Shown piece after piece: positions 1 to 6,211 of a DNA stretch of 9,850 bases. This DNA comes from Fidelibacterota bacterium (GTDB lineage: Bacteria > Fidelibacterota > UBA2242 > B5-G15): the NCBI GenBank assembly GCA_003645825.1, contig QNCQ01000050.1, positions 1 through 9,850 on the forward strand, in the 5' to 3' direction. The position numbers and the translations under genes are program-made. The notes beneath the pieces are model-generated. The model was given only the letters and a program-made list of their open reading frames with translations, ran no database searches and was not told where the DNA came from. How positions within the stretch are numbered: position 1 is the first letter of the stretch; every line of letters begins with the position of its first letter.

Positions 1-843
1 ATCGGGAGCTGGAGCATATTCTATGATTAAATCAAGCAATCTCTTCACACCAATATTATTGTATGCAGATGTGAACACTACGGGGAATATTTCACGGTTG
101 ATTATCGCATTTTTAAGACCTGTTACAATTTCTTCTTCACTTAGGCTTCCGTTTTCGAAGAATTTTTCTAAGAGTGAGTCATCGGACTCAGCTACAGCTT
201 CGATCAGTTCTTCTTTTAGCTTTTCAACATTACCTTTCAGCTCATCGGGTATTTCCTCTATGGAAAAGTTGCCCTTTAAATTCCTGGAATGTTTGAAGAC
301 CTTTTCTTTTATGAGGTCCACAATCGAATCGAAATCAGGACCCTCATTGACAGGCAATTGTAAAGGGACTGCTTTTTTGCCAAAAGAGCTTCTGATTGAA
401 TCGAGGGCATTTTTGAAATTTGAGTGTTCTTTGTCGAGCGTATTTATCACGAACCACACCGGTAATCCTGCTTCTTCAGCAAATTTAAAAACCATTTCAG
501 TACCGACTTCAACCCCTGTCTGGGAGTGTACCAGTATTAGTCCGAGATCTACTACTTTCACAATTGCTTTGCTTTCTGATATGAAGTCCAGGTAACCGGG
601 GGTATCGAGAATGTTTATTTTATGTTTGTTCCACTCAAGGTGCATCAGTGTGGTAGATATTGAAAATTTTCTTGATATTTCATCCTGGTGGTAGTCTGAA
701 GTTGTAGTTCCATCGTCTATTCTCCCCAGCCTTGTAGTGACCCCTCCAGTGTATAACATCGCTTCAGCAAGTGAGGTCTTCCCTGAGGAAGCGTGACCAA
801 ATAGGCCAACATTTCTTATTTCTTTTGTTTGATATTCTTTCAA
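1..843 (-). CDS. fusA: EF-G-like translational GTPase (EF-G-2 type), N-terminal part, cut by the window edge
   Basis: Reading leftward there are 281 codons with no stop, covering the G domain of an elongation factor G paralogue. The P-loop is GHASSGKTS (residues 16-24), G3 is DTPGY (80-84), G4 is NTLD (134-137) and G5 is SAYNN (259-263). The stretch GRIDDGTTTSDY (40-51) matches what I recall of Thermus EF-G-2 better than classical EF-G, so I infer a ribosome-associated GTPase but not the main translocase. Two oddities are visible: the catalytic His of DTPGH is Tyr84, and the Lys of NKxD is Thr135. Switch I has RKFSIS where EF-G has RGITI. I chose the TTG at 843 because AGGAGG lies seven bases upstream. 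An in-frame ATG at 861-859 overlaps the previous stop (ATGA) and would add six residues, but the Shine-Dalgarno would then lie inside the gene. It appears co-transcribed with the AMP-binding gene. The family call is firm; the exact role is not known. Confidence 0.9.
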   Translation of the reverse strand, partial: MKEYQTKEIRNVGLFGHASSGKTSLAEAMLYTGGVTTRLGRIDDGTTTSDYHQDEISRKFSISTTLMHLEWNKHKINILDTPGYLDFISESKAIVKVVDLGLILVHSQTGVEVGTEMVFKFAEEAGLPVWFVINTLDKEHSNFKNALDSIRSSFGKKAVPLQLPVNEGPDFDSIVDLIKEKVFKHSRNLKGNFSIEEIPDELKGNVEKLKEELIEAVAESDDSLLEKFFENGSLSEEEIVTGLKNAIINREIFPVVFTSAYNNIGVKRLLDLIIEYAPAPD

Positions 844-850
844 GTTTATT

Positions 851-856
851 CCTCCT
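851..856 (-). promoter_or_regulatory. Perfect Shine-Dalgarno for the EF-G-like gene
   Basis: On the minus strand AGGAGG is followed by seven bases (AATAAAC) and then TTG at 843. This is an ideal match and spacing, and it decides the start in favour of TTG over the ATG at 861. The site overlaps the first codons that the ATG reading would use and lies just past the stop codon of the upstream gene (858-860), so translation of the two genes may be coupled. Confidence 0.8.
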
Positions 857-857
857 C

Positions 858-2348
858 TCATTTACTTAGTTTGTATCTTAAAACGTTTCCATATTCATCC
901 TTTGGAATGCATTTAAGGAGCTCAATGTAATCAGGTTGTAAGTAAACTGGTAATCTTTCTTTGATAGCGTCTTCAATCTCTGCAGAATTCACTTTTGAGC
1001 CGTTGTCTAGGACTACGCATATTTTGAGCTTTTGATTTCCATTTTCTGAGTCAAGTCCGACAGCTGCTACATCTTTAACTTCGGGTATTTCTCTTACCAT
1101 GGTTTCTATTTCTTCCGGTAGTATTTTATAACCAAACCTGTTGATTAAATCTTTCTTTTGTGCTTTTATATAAATGAAACCGTTCTCATCTCTGACTGCC
1201 ACGTAATCTGTGATTAACCATCCTCTTTCCAGCTCGAGGGGATGGTCGAAATAACCTTTTACTATGTTATCTCCTTTAATAGCTAACAGGCCAGCGTTAC
1301 CTGACTCCATCTCTGCACCGTATTCGTCTACGATTTTTACCTGATTGCAGCCAAGTGGGAGACCGATAGAGCCCGGTGTCCTTTCAGCTTTGCTTAGGTT
1401 CCATGAGCATACCTCGCTTGTTTCTGGTATTCCGAAACCCTCCAATATGACACAACCGTAAGTTTTTTCCCATCTTTTAAAGTTTTCTATGTTGGGATAT
1501 GTACCGTTGATTAGAACCAATTCCAATGAGCCGAGATCGTCGTTTTCAAAGTCTATTTCTTCTGTTAGACCATTAAAATAGGCTCCATCAGTGATTAGTA
1601 TGGATACTTTCTCTTTAATCAAGTGTTTTTTTATCTGGTTTGTTCTGTTAGTTGTTGATATTATAAGTTTACCCCCTGTATAAAGGCAGGTATTGAGTAT
1701 AAGTATACATCCTTTAGTTGTGTTTAAAGGATATGAGTTTATAAAGATTTTATCCGGAAGGTACCTTAGAATAGTAGAGAAAGCCTCTATTGCGCTGATG
1801 ATATTTTTTTGTGTATAAGAGATTCCCAATCTCTTCTGTTTTTGTTTTTTTGTAAATATAGTTATTGAGTTATTTTCGGTGTCGATATTGCGGCTGGAAG
1901 AGAAATCCCTTTCATTACTAATCATGTTTTGCAGTGAAAATCTGGCATCTCCTGGTGTGTTAAAGATAATTCTCCCGAAGTTGTGTTTCGACAAGAAAGA
2001 GGCTTTTTCTACTTTTTCGAGAAGATCTGTGTTAAAAATGAGAATATCGGGTTTAGAAAGACCAAGAAGCTTTGCCAGTTCCTGATAGGTGAGGTTCGGC
2101 GGGAAAATGATTACATTAGCTCTGAATCTTAAAGCTGAGTAGAGGGCAACAACAAACTCAGGGCTTCCGGTCAGGAATATACCTATGGATAGCTTTTGTT
2201 CTACAGGAAGTTCCTGAATCAGAGAACAGAGGTTATTAACAGCGTTGTTTATCTGGTAGTAGGTGTATGTACCACTCTTGTGTACCAAAAAAGTACTTTC
2301 TGGTTTTGTTTTTGAATAAAACTCGAGGTATTCAGATAGACACTTCAT
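858..2348 (-). CDS. AMP-binding (ANL superfamily) protein with degenerate active site, probable pseudoenzyme
   Basis: A 496-residue protein, about the usual length for acyl-CoA synthetases and adenylation enzymes. The fold is recognisable throughout: GG at 225-226 with PL at 207-208 (A4 area), FGIPET at 305-310 (A5), PGSIGLPL at 325-332 and IKGDNIVKGYF at 357-367 (A6), KKDLI with FGYKILPEEIE at 398-415 (A8) and PKDEYGNVLR at 482-491 (A10). The catalytic signatures are broken. The glycine- and Ser/Thr-rich phosphate loop (usually TSGTTGxPKG) is a same-length Lys/Gln run at 167-174; TGD of A7 is TDY (380-382); the A8 Arg is Gln397; the A10 catalytic Lys is Asn488. I infer that it does not adenylate substrates normally and may bind a ligand or have a structural role. 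No signal peptide is seen, so it is cytoplasmic. It starts the leftward operon shared with the EF-G-like gene. Gene boundaries and fold are secure; the function is unknown. Confidence 0.85.
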   Translation of the reverse strand: MKCLSEYLEFYSKTKPESTFLVHKSGTYTYYQINNAVNNLCSLIQELPVEQKLSIGIFLTGSPEFVVALYSALRFRANVIIFPPNLTYQELAKLLGLSKPDILIFNTDLLEKVEKASFLSKHNFGRIIFNTPGDARFSLQNMISNERDFSSSRNIDTENNSITIFTKKQKQKRLGISYTQKNIISAIEAFSTILRYLPDKIFINSYPLNTTKGCILILNTCLYTGGKLIISTTNRTNQIKKHLIKEKVSILITDGAYFNGLTEEIDFENDDLGSLELVLINGTYPNIENFKRWEKTYGCVILEGFGIPETSEVCSWNLSKAERTPGSIGLPLGCNQVKIVDEYGAEMESGNAGLLAIKGDNIVKGYFDHPLELERGWLITDYVAVRDENGFIYIKAQKKDLINRFGYKILPEEIETMVREIPEVKDVAAVGLDSENGNQKLKICVVLDNGSKVNSAEIEDAIKERLPVYLQPDYIELLKCIPKDEYGNVLRYKLSK

Positions 2349-2386
2349 TTTTAATTTCTAACTGCATCTCAGCGAAAAAGCTTAGA

Positions 2387-2415
2387 ATTTTAGCAAATTA
2401 GACCAGGATAGTCAA
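2387..2415 (-). promoter_or_regulatory. Sigma70-type promoter for the leftward operon
   Basis: On the minus strand the -35 box TTGACT (2415-2410) is separated by exactly 17 bases from the -10 box TAAAAT (2392-2387). Each box differs from consensus at one position. Transcription would start near 2380, giving a leader of about 30 bases before the ATG at 2348. No strong Shine-Dalgarno is visible in that leader. The position fits the only leftward gene pair here. Confidence 0.75.
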
Positions 2416-2468
2416 GCATTTAGTTGGAGCTGGCTACCCCATGTTCTCACTTCCGGATTTAACGATAG

Positions 2469-2503
2469 CTGTTCAAGGCTGTGTGAGACACAGTTTTTAA
2501 CAG
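2469..2503. repeat. Imperfect inverted repeat, hairpin or terminator-like element
   Basis: The core is CTGTGT-GAG-ACACAG (2479-2493), followed on the plus strand by TTTTT (2494-2498). The pairing extends outward through two G-T wobbles and two A-T pairs, one C/T mismatch (2474/2498), and then CTGTT (2469-2473) with AACAG (2499-2503). Read as plus-strand RNA it resembles a weak Rho-independent terminator, but no rightward gene lies upstream in the gap. It could instead be a protein-binding dyad or an insulator between the two promoters. The structure is seen; its role is inferred. Confidence 0.5.
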
Positions 2504-2603
2504 GGACGAAAGCTCTAACAACTACATTAGAAAGAAAGATTTTTTTGTATTTAAACAACACAATCTTTTTATGGAGTGGTCAGAAAATTTATAAAAATCG
2601 CTA

Positions 2604-2632
2604 TTGACAAATGGTAAGAATGTATTTATATT
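2604..2632 (+). promoter_or_regulatory. Sigma70-type promoter for the amylase operon
   Basis: A perfect -35 box TTGACA (2604-2609) is followed after exactly 17 bases by TATATT (2627-2632), one base from the -10 consensus. An AT-rich run lies directly upstream. The predicted transcription start, near 2639-2640, leaves a leader of only about 20 bases before the ATG at 2661. This promoter probably drives all four rightward genes, since the later gaps are too short for obvious promoters of their own. Confidence 0.82.
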
Positions 2633-2635
2633 AGT

Positions 2636-2661
2636 TTAGTGACTCATTTTTGAGCGACTAA
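2636..2661 (+). promoter_or_regulatory. Dyad at transcription and translation start, candidate operator or leader hairpin
   Basis: The arms are TTAGT (2636-2640) with ACTAA (2657-2661) and, inside these, CTCA (2643-2646) with TGAG (2651-2654), around a TTTT loop. Nine of eleven positions are complementary, with a two-base mismatch between the outer and inner arms. The dyad covers the predicted transcription start, contains the only Shine-Dalgarno-like bases (GAG, 2652-2654), and touches the A of the start codon. It could be a repressor site, or an RNA fold that limits initiation. Neither is proven. Confidence 0.45.
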
Positions 2662-4523
2662 TGGAAATCAGAACGATAACAAGAAGGCTTAGGAGCTCGA
2701 TTTGGAAGGCACTCCTTTTTTTCTTTTTATTATTCATTTCTTGTAAAAGTGAAATCCCAGCCTTTTCAAAACCCACAAACGTACCAGAATGGGCAGTAGA
2801 TGCAATATGGTACCAGATTTTCCCTGAACGGTTCAGAAATGGAGACAAATCAAACGATCCAACCATTGAAACTCTTGAGGGAACATGGCCATATGACAAA
2901 CAAACCTGGTGGGAAATAACGCCCTGGACTGACGATTGGTATAAATTCCAGCCCTGGGAAAAAGCAAATGGTAAGGGGTTTTATTACAATGCTCAGCTGA
3001 GAAGATATGGTGGAGATATACAGGGAATAATAGACAAGATCAATTATCTCGATTCCTTAGGAGTCACAGCTATCTACCTCAATCCCATCTTTGAGTCGCC
3101 TTCTTCTCATAAATATGGTTGCGCAATGTACAGGCATGTGGATAATAACTTCGGACCGAACCCACAAAAGGACAAGGAAATATGGGAAAATGAGGTTCCC
3201 GATGACCCCTCAACCTGGCAATGGACAACAGCAGACACACTATTTCTACATCTGATCCAAAAGTTGCACGAAAGAGGTATTAAAATAATAATAGATGGGG
3301 TTTTCAACCACGTAGGAATTCCATTCTGGGCGTTTCAGGATGTTAGAAGGAACGGAGAAGAGAGTAAATACGTGAGCTGGTTCATTATAAAATCCTTTGA
3401 CAATCCAAATACTACGGAAAATGAATTCCAATATCAGGGTTGGTTTGGTATCCCTGATTTGCCCGAAATAAAAGAAGATGAAAATGGACCACCAACTTCA
3501 TTCAAACGCCATATTTTCAACATTGCAAGAAGATGGATGGACCCGGATGGTGATGGCAATCCAGACGATGGCATCGATGGTTGGAGATTGGATGTTGCTG
3601 AAAAAGTTAGTATTAATTTCTGGAGAGAGTTCAGAGAGTATGTGAAATCCATAAATCCGGATTGCTACCTGGTAGGTGAGGTTTGGTGGGAAGACTTCAG
3701 GAACAACAAAATGTTCGATGCCTCACCATGGTTAAAGGGGGATGTATTTGATGCGGTAATGAACTATCGCTTTGCGGATGCAATGTTAAAGGCATTTGTA
3801 GATAGAAAAAATAGGATCAAACCTTCAGCTCTGGATAAGTTGTTAGGTTTTGTCAGATCAAGGTATAAAATTGAAAACCAGTTCGTTTTGCAAAACCTAA
3901 TGGATAGCCACGACACAGAAAGATTTCTTTCTATGATAGCGAATCCTGACAGAGTGATAGATCATGATTGCCACCTTTCCTATAATAAACACTTCAATGT
4001 TTCAAAACCCGATCAGGATGGTATTAATCTAGCGAAAACAATTCTATTATTCCAATTCACGTACATAGGGGCGCCGTACATCTATTATGGAGATGAGGTT
4101 GGAATGTGGGGTGCTGATGATCCGGACTGTCGTAAACCCATGCTATGGAGCGATATGGAGTATGAACCTGAATCGCATCATCCATTTAATTTACCGCGAA
4201 AAGTGGATACTGTAAAAGTGGATACAGCACTTTTCAACTACTATAAATCTCTCATTGAGCTAAGGAAGAACCTGATTACATTACGAAGAGGTGGATATAA
4301 AACCATCCTTATAGATGATGCTAATGATATTTTTGGTTTCGAAAGATTCTACGAGGGAGAAACAATAAGAGCTATTTTTAATTTATCTGAGGAAAAGGTA
4401 TCTGTCTCCAATGTAGAGTGCTTTCGGGGGATAAACTCGAAGTGGCGGCTTATTTTCTCAAACGGTTCTTATTCAAATGGGTATATTTCTCCTAAATCAG
4501 GTTTTCTTTTTGAGAAGTTATGA
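2661..4523 (+). CDS. GH13 alpha-amylase-family lipoprotein (neopullulanase/cyclomaltodextrinase-like)
   Basis: A 620-residue glycoside hydrolase acting on alpha-glucans. Residues 1-28 form a basic then hydrophobic lipoprotein signal ending LLFISC, with Cys28 the likely lipidated residue. The catalytic barrel starts near DAIWYQIFPERF (47-58), a sequence typical of neopullulanase-like enzymes but without their separate N-terminal domain. All GH13 conserved regions are present: DGVFNH (212-217), GWRLD with nucleophile Asp311, VGEVWW with acid/base Glu340, and DSHD with Asp418. Region V reads IPDLPEIK (264-271), neither the classic neopullulanase MPKLN nor the alpha-amylase LPDLD, so the exact specificity is open. 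DPDGDGNPDDG (294-304) just before the nucleophile looks like a calcium-binding loop. A C-terminal beta domain is expected from about 530. The enzyme would sit on an envelope membrane, and CKSE after the cleavage site is acidic enough to be compatible with surface export. The gene is first in the operon, and its TGA overlaps the next ATG (ATGA). Confidence 0.93.
   Translation: MEIRTITRRLRSSIWKALLFFFLLFISCKSEIPAFSKPTNVPEWAVDAIWYQIFPERFRNGDKSNDPTIETLEGTWPYDKQTWWEITPWTDDWYKFQPWEKANGKGFYYNAQLRRYGGDIQGIIDKINYLDSLGVTAIYLNPIFESPSSHKYGCAMYRHVDNNFGPNPQKDKEIWENEVPDDPSTWQWTTADTLFLHLIQKLHERGIKIIIDGVFNHVGIPFWAFQDVRRNGEESKYVSWFIIKSFDNPNTTENEFQYQGWFGIPDLPEIKEDENGPPTSFKRHIFNIARRWMDPDGDGNPDDGIDGWRLDVAEKVSINFWREFREYVKSINPDCYLVGEVWWEDFRNNKMFDASPWLKGDVFDAVMNYRFADAMLKAFVDRKNRIKPSALDKLLGFVRSRYKIENQFVLQNLMDSHDTERFLSMIANPDRVIDHDCHLSYNKHFNVSKPDQDGINLAKTILLFQFTYIGAPYIYYGDEVGMWGADDPDCRKPMLWSDMEYEPESHHPFNLPRKVDTVKVDTALFNYYKSLIELRKNLITLRRGGYKTILIDDANDIFGFERFYEGETIRAIFNLSEEKVSVSNVECFRGINSKWRLIFSNGSYSNGYISPKSGFLFEKL
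4199..4225 (+). repeat. Short direct repeat inside the amylase gene
   Basis: A 12-base unit, AAAAGTGGATAC, occurs at 4199-4210 and again at 4214-4225, a 15-base period. It encodes KVDTV followed by KVDTA in the loop before the C-terminal domain. The reading frame is kept. It looks like a small local duplication in a surface loop and probably has no regulatory meaning. Confidence 0.5.
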
Positions 4524-6196
4524 AGAGGTTTCACTTATATTTAATATTACTCCAATCGTTTCTTTTGCCTCTTACACAGAGAAATTGTTCGGATAACAAG
4601 ATATTATCTACAGTCGGAGACAACGTTATCACCCAAAAGGAATTCGCAGATAGGTATTCAAAATTTATAAGGCTTTCTGGGATTAAAGACAATCTCAAGA
4701 TTAGAACTGAGTATCTTAATATGATGATAGATGAAAAGATACTCCTCAAATATGCTGACACTTCGGGATGGATACAAAGAGAAGATGTAAAAAAGAGCTT
4801 GAAATCCTTAGAAGACCAAATTTGCATCAACTATTTCTTTCAGAAGCATATTCTCCCTGAACTGAAGATAAGTGAAGAGGATTTAAGAGAAGCTTACTAT
4901 AGATCAAAAATTAAAATACACGCAAGGCATATCTATGCCCCCGATTTGGAAACTGCTAAGGAAATAAAAGAAAGACTCAACAGGGGTGAAAGCTTTGAGG
5001 AATTAGCCTTTGAGTACTTCACGGATAGCTACCTGGCTTATAATGGTGGCGATCTTGGCTGGTTTTCCTTTGGTGATATGGAACCTTCCTTTGAGGATGC
5101 TGCTTATAGGCTCAGCATAGGCGAAATAAGTCAACCGGTAAAGACCGTTTACGGGTACAGCATTATCCAGGTCCTGGAAAAGAAAGTAAATCCCTTTCTT
5201 ATTGAAGATGAATTCCTGATGATGAAAGAAAAAATAGAGCGAGATTTGAGAAAGCAAAGAGTGCCAGAGCTCATGATGAGAAAAACAGATGAGATGGCCA
5301 GATCATTGGAAATAACGCTGAACGATAAATTTGTGGACAGGCTCTTCCAGAAATTGGACAGGATAAAGATGGGACTACAAACAGGAAAACTCCCACCTGA
5401 AATTCTGCCAGTCTCTTCTGACACTACCTGGATAGTAAAAAGCAAAAATGGGACATGGAACGTCGAAATGCTCATCGAAAAACTCTCAGAACTCCAGGAA
5501 AGACAATGGAATAGAATCAAGACCATAAAGGATTTAAAAAAAGCAATAAAAGGACTTGTAATAAGAGAAGAGATTGAAAAGAAAATAGATAGACTCAGAA
5601 TAAGGGACCAAAAAGAAATCAGGGAAAAGTTCGAAAAGTACAGAAAGAATAGAATACTTGCAAAACTGGTTGAAGAAATTATGGATACTGTTTCGATTCC
5701 AGAATCCCAGCTTTTACAGTATTATGAAGAACATCCAAATGATTTCTATAAGCCAACATTTTATAACATCTCCGAGTTACTGGTAAAAGATTCTGTGTTG
5801 GCAGAAAGGCTTTCCAAAAAGCTAAAAGAGGGAACACATTTTGAAGAACTTGCCCGGAAATACAGCCGATTAAAGAGAAGCAGAGAAAAGGGAGGAAAGT
5901 TAGGCTGGCTATCTAAAAGAGAAGCTGGAATTGTTTCTGATTTTCTAAAGCCTGAAAATTGTGGGAAAACAATAGGCCCGATAAAAATGAAAGCAGGGTA
6001 TCTTTTTATAAAAATAAACGATTACAAGCCCTCGCAAAGAATGAGCTTTGAAGAAGCAAAGTCTGAAATAGTAGACATCTTGCGTATAAAAGCTCAAAGG
6101 AGAGGATACAAAAATTTTGTAAACAGGCTACGAAGTAAAGCAAATATTAAAATCAATAAAGAGTTATTAAGGAGCATTTCTTTGAATGTTAGTTAA
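4520..6196 (+). CDS. Periplasmic parvulin-type peptidyl-prolyl isomerase/chaperone (SurA/PrsA-like), two PPIase domains
   Basis: A 558-residue exported folding factor. Residues 1-22 form a hydrophobic signal sequence. A Cys at 23 follows QRN, which is a poor lipobox, so a soluble or membrane-anchored periplasmic protein is more likely than a lipoprotein. A SurA-like N-terminal region (about 28-130: VGDNVITQKEFADRY, then MMIDEKILLKYA) precedes parvulin domain 1 (about 132-222: HARHIYAP, GGDLGWFSFGDMEPSFEDAAYRL, VYGYSIIQV). A charged, probably helical linker (about 225-400) follows, then parvulin domain 2 (about 412-504: FEELARKYS, KGGKLGWLS, AGYLFIKI). Domain 1 keeps the first active-site His (His136) but has Ser in place of the GYH histidine. 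Domain 2 lacks both, so it is more likely a chaperone module than an isomerase. The start overlaps the amylase stop. I infer that it assists folding of the receptor encoded 15 bases downstream, or of other outer-membrane proteins. Confidence 0.9.
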   Translation: MKRFHLYLILLQSFLLPLTQRNCSDNKILSTVGDNVITQKEFADRYSKFIRLSGIKDNLKIRTEYLNMMIDEKILLKYADTSGWIQREDVKKSLKSLEDQICINYFFQKHILPELKISEEDLREAYYRSKIKIHARHIYAPDLETAKEIKERLNRGESFEELAFEYFTDSYLAYNGGDLGWFSFGDMEPSFEDAAYRLSIGEISQPVKTVYGYSIIQVLEKKVNPFLIEDEFLMMKEKIERDLRKQRVPELMMRKTDEMARSLEITLNDKFVDRLFQKLDRIKMGLQTGKLPPEILPVSSDTTWIVKSKNGTWNVEMLIEKLSELQERQWNRIKTIKDLKKAIKGLVIREEIEKKIDRLRIRDQKEIREKFEKYRKNRILAKLVEEIMDTVSIPESQLLQYYEEHPNDFYKPTFYNISELLVKDSVLAERLSKKLKEGTHFEELARKYSRLKRSREKGGKLGWLSKREAGIVSDFLKPENCGKTIGPIKMKAGYLFIKINDYKPSQRMSFEEAKSEIVDILRIKAQRRGYKNFVNRLRSKANIKINKELLRSISLNVS

Positions 6197-6211
6197 TTGA
6201 GGCAGTGAAAA

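Larger units (their letters stand above)
2349..2660. other. Divergent intergenic control region
   Basis: This 312-base gap separates the leftward AMP-binding/EF-G pair from the rightward amylase operon. It contains one promoter for each direction, a 35-base imperfect hairpin (2469-2503), a 7-base inverted repeat AAAGATT/AATCTTT (2535-2541 and 2562-2568) with a wide AT-rich middle, an AT-rich stretch just upstream of the rightward promoter (about 2582-2603) that could act as an UP element, and a dyad at the start of the amylase gene. No convincing gene, tRNA or known riboswitch was recognised. Confidence 0.8.

Noticed and set aside
23..595. A 190-codon open frame on the plus strand, opposite the EF-G-like gene
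   Set aside because: The minus strand encodes unmistakable GTPase motifs here. The plus frame is Ser/Phe-rich with no recognisable domain, as expected for an antisense shadow.
1821..1856. A frameshift hiding a normal phosphate loop in the AMP-binding gene
   Set aside because: The other two frames of this stretch contain no glycine-rich TSGTTG-like sequence, and the flanking motifs are in frame at the correct spacing, so a simple frameshift does not restore the motif.
2403..2500. A plus-strand reading in the gap that looks protein-like (includes VGAGYPMFSLPDLTIAVQGC) and ends with TAA at 2498-2500
   Set aside because: It is only about 32 codons after a stop, has no credible start or Shine-Dalgarno, overlaps the leftward promoter, and ends inside the hairpin. 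It could be the relic of a lost gene, but chance is enough to explain it.
2535..2568. Inverted repeat AAAGATT / AATCTTT as a terminator or operator
   Set aside because: The arms are only seven bases of AT-rich sequence separated by 20 bases. This is easily explained by composition, so it is noted only within the intergenic description.
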